6,418 bases of DNA from Akkermansiaceae bacterium UBA6138 (GTDB taxonomy: Bacteria > Verrucomicrobiota > Verrucomicrobiia > Verrucomicrobiales > DEV007): the NCBI GenBank assembly GCA_002422425.1, contig DIVG01000064.1, positions 16,275 to 22,692 on the forward strand, in the 5' to 3' direction. A program made the translations under genes and the position numbers. Below are positions 1-5,409 of this stretch, in pieces; the stretch's first letter is position 1, and the number at the start of each line of letters is the position of its first letter. Under the pieces are notes generated by a model. The model ran no database searches. It was not told where the DNA came from and worked only from the letters and a program-made list of their open reading frames with translations.

Positions 1-1001
1 CGGAACTACCCGCTCTCTCGGCTCTCGCGATTTCCGCGATCCTCGGTGACCCCTTGCTCGACACGGAGAAACCGATCCCGGGGACGACGGTGAAGGGGTA
101 TGAGTATCTGCTCTCCAACGTGAAGCCCGACGGCGGAATTTATGGAAAGGGGCTGGCGACCTATAACACCTCGTTGTCGGTCATGGCTCTGCTCCAGTCG
201 GGGGATCCGAAACATCTCCCCGTGATCGCGAAGGCCCGCCGGCTCCTCATCAATCAACAGCAGGATTACGATAAAAAGGGCGTGACCGACAATCTCTTCG
301 ACGGCGGGATCGGCTACGGGGGCAGCTATGCGCACTCGGATCTCTCGAACACACACCTCGCACTTGAGGCGCTCTACTATTCCAAAAAAGCGCTGGCCGA
401 TACCGAGTTCGACGAGAGCGCCGAGTTTGATCTTGACTGGGATGCGGCGATCGAATTCGTGAGCATGACGCAGAACACGGAGGCTACCGCGAAGAAGCTG
501 GGCACGTGGGCCGGATTGCGCGAGGAGGACAAAGGGGGCTTTGTCTACTTTCCCGGAGACACTAAATCGGAGGAGATCGTCCTAAAGACGCCGGAGGGCG
601 AAAAAACCGCCCTTCGCAGCTACGGGAGCATGAGCTACGCCGGCCTGCTCTCCTTTATCTACGCTGATCTCGATCGCAACGACCCGCGCCTCGCGGCGGT
701 GATGGACTGGCTCCGGAAGAACTTCACCCTCGAGGAAAATCCGGGGATGGACGCGCAGGGGCTCTATTATTACTACCACACCATGTCGAAGGCCCTCGCG
801 ATCACCGGCACAAAGGCCCTCGTTACTCCCGAAGGGAAAAAGATCGATTGGAAAAAAGAACTTGCCCTCAAGGTCATGGGCACTCAGCAGGCCGACGGCT
901 CATGGATCAACGAAGGCTCGAACCGCTGGATGGAGAACGACCCCATCCTCGTGACTGCGTATTCACTGCTCTCGCTGCAGCACATTTACCGGAATCTCTG
1001 A
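1..1001 (+). CDS. Prenyltransferase/squalene-cyclase-fold repeat protein, 5' truncated
   Basis: The reading frame (first whole codon at base 3) is open to the left edge. The upstream residues (ELPALSALAISAILGDP) look like normal helical protein, so the N-terminus lies outside the window and the TTG at 54 is not the true start. 332 residues are visible. Seen: repeated alpha/alpha-barrel motifs of the squalene/hopene cyclase and prenyltransferase type, namely DGGIYGKGLATYNTSLSVM at about 129-185, NLFDGGIGYGG followed by SNTHLALEAL at about 291-380, SYGSMSYAGLL, a tyrosine-rich YYYYHTMSKAL near 765-797, and a canonical QxxxGxW box (QQADGSW, 885-905) near the C-terminus. No DxDD cyclase acid motif is visible, so triterpene cyclisation is not supported. 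Stand-alone proteins of this fold are common in Planctomycetes and Verrucomicrobia and mostly lack an assigned reaction. Stop TGA at 999-1001. Convergent with the AraC-type gene. Fold call is firm, function unknown. Confidence 0.85.
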   Translation, partial: ELPALSALAISAILGDPLLDTEKPIPGTTVKGYEYLLSNVKPDGGIYGKGLATYNTSLSVMALLQSGDPKHLPVIAKARRLLINQQQDYDKKGVTDNLFDGGIGYGGSYAHSDLSNTHLALEALYYSKKALADTEFDESAEFDLDWDAAIEFVSMTQNTEATAKKLGTWAGLREEDKGGFVYFPGDTKSEEIVLKTPEGEKTALRSYGSMSYAGLLSFIYADLDRNDPRLAAVMDWLRKNFTLEENPGMDAQGLYYYYHTMSKALAITGTKALVTPEGKKIDWKKELALKVMGTQQADGSWINEGSNRWMENDPILVTAYSLLSLQHIYRNL

Positions 1002-1037
1002 AGCTCCCGCAGACTGACTGTCGTTACGGGTAAGAGC

Positions 1038-1050
1038 GGACGGAACGTCC
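1038..1050 (+). terminator. Short hairpin between convergent genes, possible weak terminator
   Basis: GGACG at 1038-1042 and CGTCC at 1046-1050 form a perfect 5-base stem around a GAA loop, followed on the plus strand by CTTTC. It lies 36 bases after the stop of the prenyltransferase-fold gene and 3 bases beyond the stop of the convergent AraC-type gene, in the only gap between them (52 bases). The stem is short and the T run is only three, so this is at best a weak intrinsic terminator. No T run follows it on the minus strand. Confidence 0.25.
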
Positions 1051-1053
1051 CTT

Positions 1054-1869
1054 TCATCCCCGCATCGCCTCGCGCCAGCGCGTCGGAGCTTGGCCGCTTT
1101 GCCGACGGAACCAGCGGGCAAAGTAATTTTGATCATCCATACCGATGGACGAGGCGACCTCGCTGATGCTGAGGGCAGTCGTGCGGAGGAGGCGACCGCT
1201 TTGCTCAAGGCGGGCGCGGTTGAGCACAGCGCCGACCGTCATGCCGCATTCTTCCTGCAATTGCCGGTTGAGGTGGTCGAGGGTGCGTCCAAGTCGGGCG
1301 GCGACGAGCCCGGGGGAGATCCCGGCGAAGCCGTGTCGGGTGATGGTTTTCTCCACCGAGACAAAGACGGGGCCATGCCCACGACGGGGGTCGTGCTCCT
1401 CGACCGCGCTCTGGACGAGGGCGAGGATCTGAAGAATCAGGGCGGCGCTCTGTATCGAAAAGTCGTCGGGTTTGAGATGGCGTTCGTGCAGGTCCACGAG
1501 GAGCCTCTCGACGAGGGCGAGGTCGCGCGCGCTCAGGACACTCTCCTCCCGCCAGGTCACGGGCTCGACCGTTTCAAAGTCGATCGCCAGACAAATGGGC
1601 CTGACCGCCCGGGTCTTTTCAAAGCGATGGGCCCGTTCCGGCGGAATCACAAGAATGCTCCCGCGCCCGACCGGCACGGCGATGTCGCCGAGATGCTGGG
1701 TCCCGCTACCGCGCAGGTAAAGGAGCGCCTGGCAGTAGCGATGGACGTGCTCGCTGAGACGCTCGACCCGGGGCATGTGCTGGTTCAGCGCGATGCGCCG
1801 GATGCGGAATCCCGACCAGCGGATCTGGAGATTTTCAAGAAGGATAGGCTGAAATTCATTCGGCATCAC
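1054..1869 (-). CDS. AraC-family transcriptional regulator with N-terminal cupin-like sensor domain
   Basis: A 271-residue protein, the usual length for two-domain AraC regulators. Residues about 30-100 resemble an AraC-type cupin ligand-binding domain (HVHRYCQALLYLRGSG, then GDIAVPVGRGSILVIPPERAH). Residues about 171-268 form the double helix-turn-helix DNA-binding domain: the first recognition unit is at about 185-207 (ISPGLVAARLGRTLDHLNRQ), and the family signature region is at about 234-265 (SISEVASSIGMDDQNYFARWFRRQSGQAPTRWR, of which GMDDQNYFARWFRRQSGQAP is the most typical). The annotated start is GTG (bases 1869-1867). The next codon is ATG (1866-1864) and is an equally good start. Neither has a clear ribosome binding site. 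It is transcribed away from the three-gene enzyme cassette across an 80-base shared region, an arrangement typical of a local regulator, so it probably senses the cassette's substrate. The ligand is unknown. An inverted repeat over its start suggests autoregulation. Confidence 0.93.
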   Translation of the reverse strand: MMPNEFQPILLENLQIRWSGFRIRRIALNQHMPRVERLSEHVHRYCQALLYLRGSGTQHLGDIAVPVGRGSILVIPPERAHRFEKTRAVRPICLAIDFETVEPVTWREESVLSARDLALVERLLVDLHERHLKPDDFSIQSAALILQILALVQSAVEEHDPRRGHGPVFVSVEKTITRHGFAGISPGLVAARLGRTLDHLNRQLQEECGMTVGAVLNRARLEQSGRLLRTTALSISEVASSIGMDDQNYFARWFRRQSGQAPTRWREAMRG

Positions 1870-1890
1870 AAAACCAGCATCGCTTTTGTG
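1867..1890. promoter_or_regulatory. 7-base perfect inverted repeat over the AraC-type start: candidate operator
   Basis: CACAAAA at 1867-1873 is the exact reverse complement of TTTTGTG at 1884-1890, with a 10-base spacer. The left arm contains the GTG start codon of the divergent regulator. If the adjacent ATG is the true start, the repeat sits in its leader. Centre-to-centre distance of the arms is 17 bases, in the range expected for two half-sites on adjacent turns of DNA. AraC proteins more often bind direct repeats, so binding by this regulator is an inference. The element could also form a stem-loop in the regulator's mRNA. Confidence 0.4.
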
Positions 1891-1949
1891 CTAATGGAGG
1901 CGTTTTTATTCTCACCTCAAATGACGGATCCGGCTACACTTTCCTTGTC
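1870..1949. promoter_or_regulatory. Divergent promoter region between regulator and enzyme cassette
   Basis: These 80 bases separate the divergent starts and must hold both promoters unless these lie inside the genes. The region is richer in A/T than its surroundings, most clearly around 1902-1910 (GTTTTTATT). A poor plus-strand match to a sigma-70 promoter is TTGTGC (1886-1891) with TATTCT (1907-1912), but the spacing of 15 bases is short and the -35 matches only three positions. A perfect 8-base palindrome CGGATCCG lies at 1925-1932, 17 bases before the ATG of the aldolase-like gene. No strong promoter can be named with confidence. Confidence 0.35.
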
Positions 1950-3032
1950 ATGATCAGTCACCCCTCTGAACTCACCCCCGCCACGACCTGGGAGGAAACG
2001 ATCTGGGCGCACACGCCCGAGGAAGCCCTCGTCGATCACACCGCCAATCCCCGCCTCTGCGTCGCGACCCTGTTGCCTTTTAAAAACGGTCAGCCTGACT
2101 GGGCGGGATTTGAAAATAGTATCCGCTGGATGCTGGCCTGCGCCGAAGCCGCCGACGTTGAAATCGTCTTCGTGCTCAATGCGGACACCGGATACATTTT
2201 TAATCTCAGCGAAGAACTTTACGCCGAAGTGATCCGGCGTTTCCGGGCCAGTTTTCCCGAACCGAAAATTATCTGCGGAACGACTGCCGTGGGGGCACGG
2301 GGAGACACCTTCAAGCCCGAATGGTATCGTCCTCACCTCGAGATCGCGCAGCGTTTCGACAAGGTCGAGGTGATGATCATGACCTCGCGGCTGCTGAACG
2401 AACTCGACGATGAAGCGCGGCGCGATGGCTATTTCGAAATTGCCGAAATGATCACGGTCCCGGCGATCGTGCATGCCCTTGAGCCCTCCTTTGTTCCGTG
2501 GGCGTCACCCTACAGTCCGTGGCTGCTGCACGAGCTCGCACAGCACCCGACGTTTGTCGGAGGAAAAATCTCCACTCTCGACGAACCCCATTTTCTCTAC
2601 TGGGCAGCGATGTGTCGTGATCTCGAACTCGATTTCGCCCCGCATAGTGGTGACGATTTCGGCATCGCCTCAGCGATCAAGGTAGGATGTCCCCTGCTCA
2701 TCGGGGCGGGCGTCTCGGCCTGCCCGCTCATCTGCACGGCGAAAAAGATGTGGCGCAGTAATCCGCTCGACACCCGTGTCTACAAACTCTTCGAAGCCTT
2801 CCAGTCGCTGGAGGATTCGGTTTTCCGCCTCGATCTGAACGGCAGCGCGGCCGCCTACAAACACAGCACCGCCCATGTCCTGAAACATCTCGGCGTCATC
2901 GCCTCATCGGAGATCCACCCCGACTGCACCGACCGCCGTTCCGACGACGAGGCCGACCGCATGCGTGAAGCCCTCGTCCGTCCCCTCCGCATCGCCGAGC
3001 GGCTCGGGATCGAAAATTTCAAACTGGCCTAA
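1950..3032 (+). CDS. Divergent dihydrodipicolinate synthase/N-acetylneuraminate lyase family protein
   Basis: A 360-residue protein, longer than the roughly 290-300 usual for the DHDPS/NAL superfamily. About 30 extra residues precede the first barrel strand (NPRLCVATLLPF, residues 33-44). Superfamily landmarks: the candidate Schiff-base lysine K206 in FVGGKIST (matching GIKEA of E. coli DapA), SGDD at 233-236 (matching LSGDD), and AAAYKHSTAHVLKHLGVI at 300-317 (matching the PVKWACKELGLV region). Odd: the GTTGE motif reads ADTGY (78-82), so the first threonine and the glutamate are gone. The YNxP tyrosine is replaced by histidine (VHALEP, H175), and no equivalent of DapA Tyr107 is evident. Lysine biosynthesis is therefore unlikely. 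A class I aldolase, lyase or dehydratase acting on a keto-sugar or keto-acid in the cytoplasm is a reasonable inference. ATG start at 1950 with no clear Shine-Dalgarno. First gene of the cassette, divergent from the regulator. Confidence 0.85.
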   Translation: MISHPSELTPATTWEETIWAHTPEEALVDHTANPRLCVATLLPFKNGQPDWAGFENSIRWMLACAEAADVEIVFVLNADTGYIFNLSEELYAEVIRRFRASFPEPKIICGTTAVGARGDTFKPEWYRPHLEIAQRFDKVEVMIMTSRLLNELDDEARRDGYFEIAEMITVPAIVHALEPSFVPWASPYSPWLLHELAQHPTFVGGKISTLDEPHFLYWAAMCRDLELDFAPHSGDDFGIASAIKVGCPLLIGAGVSACPLICTAKKMWRSNPLDTRVYKLFEAFQSLEDSVFRLDLNGSAAAYKHSTAHVLKHLGVIASSEIHPDCTDRRSDDEADRMREALVRPLRIAERLGIENFKLA

Positions 3033-3039
3033 CCCGGAT

Positions 3040-3068
3040 GTAGCATGGGCATCCTGCCCATGCATTTT
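3040..3068 (+). repeat. REP-like repeat, left copy
   Basis: It contains a perfect 9-base inverted repeat, GCATGGGCA (3043-3051) and TGCCCATGC (3055-3063), around a TCC loop. It begins 8 bases after the TAA of the aldolase-like gene. Read on the minus strand it encodes HGQDAHAT, a peptide string I remember as a recurring spurious translation of intergenic repeats in Verrucomicrobia and related genomes (memory, not a search). Confidence 0.75.
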
Positions 3069-3159
3069 GGCAAGACCCCGAACCGCTTTGAAATCCCATC
3101 GCGAAATAAGAGCCTGCGTTTTGAGCGATTCATCTTCTTTCAAACTCGGCGTCTACCCT

Positions 3160-3188
3160 GAAATACATGGGCAGGATGCCCTTGCTAC
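3160..3188 (-). repeat. REP-like repeat, right copy (opposite orientation)
   Basis: The core GGGCA (3169-3173) and TGCCC (3177-3181) flanks a GGA loop. The outer arms CATGGGCA and TGCCCTTG pair with one mismatch, so this copy is slightly more decayed than the left one. On the plus strand it reads HGQDALAT. It ends 6 bases before the ATG of the isomerase-like gene and leaves no room for a separate ribosome binding site. Confidence 0.7.
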
Positions 3189-3194
3189 TTTTCC

Positions 3195-4013
3195 ATGACC
3201 CGTGACTCCAAACTCTGCATCCACACCATCACGACAAAACCGTGGCCTATCGAGGTGGCGATGGACAAGTATGCCGCAGCGGGGATCGGCGGCATCACGG
3301 TATGGCGTCAAGCGCTTGAGGGACGAGACCTTGTAAAGGTAGGAGAAGATCTCCGCGCGCGGGATCTCGAAATCGTCTCGCTCTGCCGCGGCGGATTTTT
3401 TCCTAACAAAACCCCGGAAGGTCTTGCCGCGGCGATCGAGGACAATCGTCTCGCGATCCGTGAAGCGGCCGCGCTCGGTGCGCCGATGATTGTGCTCGTC
3501 TGCGGAGCCCTGCCGGGACAGCCGCTCGCGGAATCGAGGAAGCAGATCGCCGATGGGATCGCCGCGGTCCTGCCTCTTGCGGAAGAGCACGGGATTCGTC
3601 TCGCAATCGAGCCGCTTCACCCGATGTATGCCGACGATCGCAGCGCCGTGAACACGATGGCTTCGGCCAATGCAATCTGTGACCTGCTCGATCATCCTCT
3701 CGTCGGCATCGCCGCCGACGTCTACCACATCTGGTGGGATCCTGATCTCGCCGAACAGATCCGGATCACGGGGAAAAAAGACCGGCTTTTCGCCTTTCAT
3801 CTCTGTGACTGGATCACCCCGACGACCGATCTCCTCAACGACCGCGGGCTCATGGGCGAAGGCTGCATCGATCTCAAAGGCATCCGCGCCATGGTCGAGG
3901 CGACCGGGTTTACCGGATTCAACGAAGTCGAGATCTTCTCCGACCGCTGGTGGTCCGCCGACCAGGACGAGTTCCTCGCCCGTATCAAATCTGCCTATTT
4001 AGAAAAGTGCTAG
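3195..4013 (+). CDS. Sugar phosphate isomerase/epimerase-like TIM-barrel protein (xylose isomerase-like fold)
   Basis: A 272-residue protein, typical for the AP-endonuclease-2/xylose isomerase-like TIM-barrel family that includes IolE, IolI, hydroxypyruvate isomerase and D-tagatose 3-epimerase. Likely divalent-metal ligands are visible at the expected strand ends: E139 (LAIEPLHP), D175 (ADVYHIWW, with H178 close by), H202 (FHLCDW) and E246 (NEVEIFSDRWW). Their spacing resembles D-tagatose 3-epimerase (E152, D185, H211, E246). GLMGEGCIDLKGI at about 218-230 is the common strand 7 region. All expected acidic and histidine ligands appear intact, so the protein is probably an active metal-dependent isomerase or epimerase of a keto-sugar, inosose or similar compound in the cytoplasm. 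Start ATG at 3195; an in-frame stop at 3159-3161 limits any upstream extension. No Shine-Dalgarno sequence. Second gene of the cassette. The substrate is not determinable. Confidence 0.9.
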   Translation: MTRDSKLCIHTITTKPWPIEVAMDKYAAAGIGGITVWRQALEGRDLVKVGEDLRARDLEIVSLCRGGFFPNKTPEGLAAAIEDNRLAIREAAALGAPMIVLVCGALPGQPLAESRKQIADGIAAVLPLAEEHGIRLAIEPLHPMYADDRSAVNTMASANAICDLLDHPLVGIAADVYHIWWDPDLAEQIRITGKKDRLFAFHLCDWITPTTDLLNDRGLMGEGCIDLKGIRAMVEATGFTGFNEVEIFSDRWWSADQDEFLARIKSAYLEKC

Positions 4014-4019
4014 TATCTT

Positions 4020-4059
4020 CTCAACCCCTGAACTCCTGAATCCCTCAACCCCTTCCTTC
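4020..4059 (+). repeat. Imperfect 8-base tandem repeat before the oxidoreductase gene
   Basis: The gap between the isomerase-like and oxidoreductase genes is 46 bases. Its last 40 bases divide into 8-base units: CTCAACCC (4020-4027), CTGAACTC (4028-4035), CTGAATCC (4036-4043), CTCAACCC (4044-4051) and a degenerate CTTCCTTC (4052-4059), which abuts the ATG. The first and fourth units are identical. The tract is almost free of G on the plus strand, so no Shine-Dalgarno sequence can be present. It may be a decayed microsatellite, or an unstructured pyrimidine-rich leader that favours start-codon access. Confidence 0.6.
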
Positions 4060-5205
4060 ATGAACATCGGCATCATCCTCAACGGCGTCACCGGACGCAT
4101 GGGCACTAATCAGCACCTCGTTCGCTCCATCCTCGCGATTCGCGAACAGGGCGGCATCCGCGTCTCACCCGACGTCGTCATCCAGGTCGATCCCATCCTC
4201 ACGGGACGCAGCGAGAATAAGCTGCGTGAACTTGCGGCGAAATACGGTGTCGAACGCTGGACGACCGACCTCGACGCGGCCCTCGCCGACGATCACAACC
4301 AAATCTTCTTCGACGCCAGCTCGACCCTGCATCGCGCCCGTTTTGTCGAGATGGCGGCGAAGGCCGGAAAGGCGATCTATTGCGAAAAGCCGACCGCGGT
4401 CGCGACCGACGAGGCGATCCGTCTCGCCACGCTCTGCCGCGAGGCGGGCGTGAAAAACGGGGTCGTGCAGGACAAGCTCTGGCTCACGGGGATACGCAAG
4501 CTGAAGACGCTTATCGATCAGGGCTTCTTCGGGCGCATCCTCTCGGTGCGGGGCGAGTTCGGTTACTGGGTCTTCACCGGGCACGACGCCGACCAGCCCA
4601 TCCAGCGTCCGAGCTGGAACTACCGCAAGGAGGACGGCGGCGGCATCATCATCGACATGCTCTGTCACTGGCGTTATCTCATCGATCACACTTTTGGGAA
4701 AATCCAGAGTGTCTCGTGCCTCGGCGCGACCCACATTCCCGAGCGTATCGACGAGGGCGGCAGGGCCTACGAGTGCACCGCCGACGACAGTTGCTACGCG
4801 ACTTTTCAGCTCGAAAACGGGATCGTTTGTCAGTTCAACAGCTCGTGGGATGTCCGCGTGCGGCGTGATGATTTGTTTGTCATGAACGTGGACGGCACCC
4901 ACGGCTCGGCGACGGTCGGGCTCCGCAAGTGCTGGGTCCAGTCGCTCGGGACGACCCCGAAGCCGGTCTGGAATCCGGACATCGAGCAGCCCATCAACTT
5001 TTACGAAGGCTGGCAGGAAGTCCCCGACACGACCGTCTACGAGAACGCCTTCAAGATTCAGTGGGAGCTCTTCATCCGCCACGTCGTCCTCGACGAGCCC
5101 TATCACTTCGACCTCATGGAAGGCGCCAAAGGCGTCCAGCTCGCCGAGGCGGGGATCCGGAGCTGGGAGGAGCGCCGTTGGGTAAATCTAGAGCCGCTCG
5201 TCTGA
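4060..5205 (+). CDS. Gfo/Idh/MocA-family NAD(P)-dependent oxidoreductase
   Basis: A 381-residue protein, normal for the family. The N-terminal Rossmann domain starts at residue 3 with a glycine-rich loop G9-VT-G12-RM-G15. The family cofactor and catalytic motif EKP is at 109-111 (YCEKPTA), so K110 is the expected catalytic lysine. The second family motif, GGGIIIDMLCHW at 193-204, supplies the expected aspartate D199 and histidine H203 of the active site. The C-terminal alpha/beta domain follows to about 370. Members oxidise or reduce sugars, inositols and related polyols, or act as part of redox-neutral glycoside chemistry. With an isomerase-like and an aldolase-like gene just upstream, the likely job is the dehydrogenase step of a sugar or polyol catabolic route. 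No signal peptide is visible, so a cytoplasmic location is expected. The ATG at 4060 directly follows the tandem repeat. Last gene of the cassette. Confidence 0.93.
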   Translation: MNIGIILNGVTGRMGTNQHLVRSILAIREQGGIRVSPDVVIQVDPILTGRSENKLRELAAKYGVERWTTDLDAALADDHNQIFFDASSTLHRARFVEMAAKAGKAIYCEKPTAVATDEAIRLATLCREAGVKNGVVQDKLWLTGIRKLKTLIDQGFFGRILSVRGEFGYWVFTGHDADQPIQRPSWNYRKEDGGGIIIDMLCHWRYLIDHTFGKIQSVSCLGATHIPERIDEGGRAYECTADDSCYATFQLENGIVCQFNSSWDVRVRRDDLFVMNVDGTHGSATVGLRKCWVQSLGTTPKPVWNPDIEQPINFYEGWQEVPDTTVYENAFKIQWELFIRHVVLDEPYHFDLMEGAKGVQLAEAGIRSWEERRWVNLEPLV

Positions 5206-5224
5206 TCCCGGCCCCGAGGCAGCC

Positions 5225-5276
5225 GCACTCAGTGCTCCCGCAAAGTAGGCCTCGAGGCGACAGTTTTGTCACCGCC
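5225..5276. other. Cluster of small palindromes downstream of the oxidoreductase
   Basis: In the gap after the cassette there are three small symmetric elements: GCACT-C-AGTGC (5225-5235), the perfect 10-base palindrome GCCTCGAGGC (5249-5258), and a stem-loop GACA-GTTT-TGTC (5259-5270) that can be enlarged by GGC (5256-5258) with GCC (5274-5276). It is followed by an A/T-rich stretch (5281-5290), but there is no T run after the stem on the plus strand. They could help end cassette transcription, but no classical intrinsic terminator is seen. Confidence 0.3.
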
Positions 5277-5298
5277 CCGGAAAAATTATTCTAACCGG

Positions 5299-5337
5299 AG
5301 CGACGCGTAACCCTGCAACCGAGGGCTTCGCGTCGCT
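5299..5337. promoter_or_regulatory. Strong stem-loop upstream of the sigma factor gene
   Basis: AGCGACGCG (5299-5307) and CGCGTCGCT (5329-5337) are a perfect 9-base inverted repeat. Inside, CCCT (5311-5314) can pair with AGGG (5322-5325) around a 7-base loop. It lies 72 bases before the sigma start. No T run follows, so it does not look like an intrinsic terminator. It may be an operator, a leader RNA structure or a transcript-processing site. GTAACC (5307-5312) and CGTC (5331-5334) inside it resemble ECF promoter halves, but the 18-base spacing is longer than usual. Confidence 0.45.
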
Positions 5338-5363
5338 GGAAGCGTGCCATGATCGCGCCATGC

Positions 5364-5402
5364 CGGTTTCGGGGATTCCCGTAAGAAAACCGATTTTCGG
5401 AG
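5364..5402 (+). promoter_or_regulatory. Two competing hairpins over the sigma factor ribosome binding site
   Basis: Hairpin A: CGGG (5370-5373) pairs with CCCG (5378-5381) around a GATT loop, and is enclosed by CGGTTT (5364-5369) with AAACCG (5387-5392) and a right-hand bulge. Hairpin B: CCGA (5390-5393) pairs with TCGG (5397-5400) around a TTT loop. It takes up part of the GGAG Shine-Dalgarno sequence at 5399-5402. A and B share bases 5390-5392, so the full forms exclude each other, as in translation-attenuation leaders. The stems are short. A regulatory role is inference. Confidence 0.3.
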
Positions 5403-5409
5403 ACGATCC

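Larger units (their letters stand above)
3040..3188. repeat. Inverted pair of palindromic REP-like repeats (REPIN/BIME-like element)
   Basis: Two copies of a palindromic repeat face each other and fill almost the whole 162-base gap between the aldolase-like and isomerase-like genes. The left copy (about 3040-3068) and the reverse complement of the right copy (about 3160-3188) agree at 26 of 29 positions by hand alignment. The 91 bases between them retain weaker inverted similarity near both ends (AGACC/CCGAA/TTTGAAA on the left against AGACGCCGAGTTTGAAA read on the other strand). The whole element could fold into one long hairpin with cruciform tips. This fits a REP doublet or a small non-autonomous mobile element. 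No transposase is nearby. It ends 6 bases before the next ATG, so it sits in the leader of the isomerase-like gene if the cassette is co-transcribed. Confidence 0.75.

Noticed and set aside
1090..1953. 287-codon open frame on the plus strand opposite the AraC-type gene
   Set aside because: It is antisense to a clear AraC protein with complete domains. Its translation has no recognisable domain and is the usual by-product of strong G/C third-position bias.
1917..2474. 185-codon minus-strand open frame overlapping the aldolase-like gene
   Set aside because: It is antisense to a gene with family landmarks, with no domain of its own.
3040..3074. Left repeat copy as intrinsic terminator of the aldolase-like gene
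   Set aside because: The 9-base stem is strong, but only ATTTT follows, and the same palindrome recurs inverted before the next gene. A repeat element explains it better, though some effect on readthrough is possible.
3040..3188. Insertion sequence or CRISPR array
   Set aside because: There is no transposase frame, only two repeat copies in inverted orientation and no regularly spaced direct repeats.
2904..3198. Small open frames on both strands across the aldolase/isomerase gap (79 and 77 codons)
   Set aside because: They contain HGQDAHAT or ASCPC translations of the palindromic repeat and overlap the ends of real genes, so they are spurious.
3153..3800. 215-codon minus-strand open frame over the isomerase-like gene and the right repeat copy
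   Set aside because: It is a shadow of the TIM-barrel gene. Its C-terminal ASCPC string comes from the intergenic repeat, not from a protein family.
4165..5106. 313-codon open frame on the minus strand opposite the oxidoreductase
   Set aside because: It is antisense to a well-conserved Gfo/Idh/MocA gene with intact motifs. Its composition (rich in D, V, R and E with no fold signature) fits a shadow frame.
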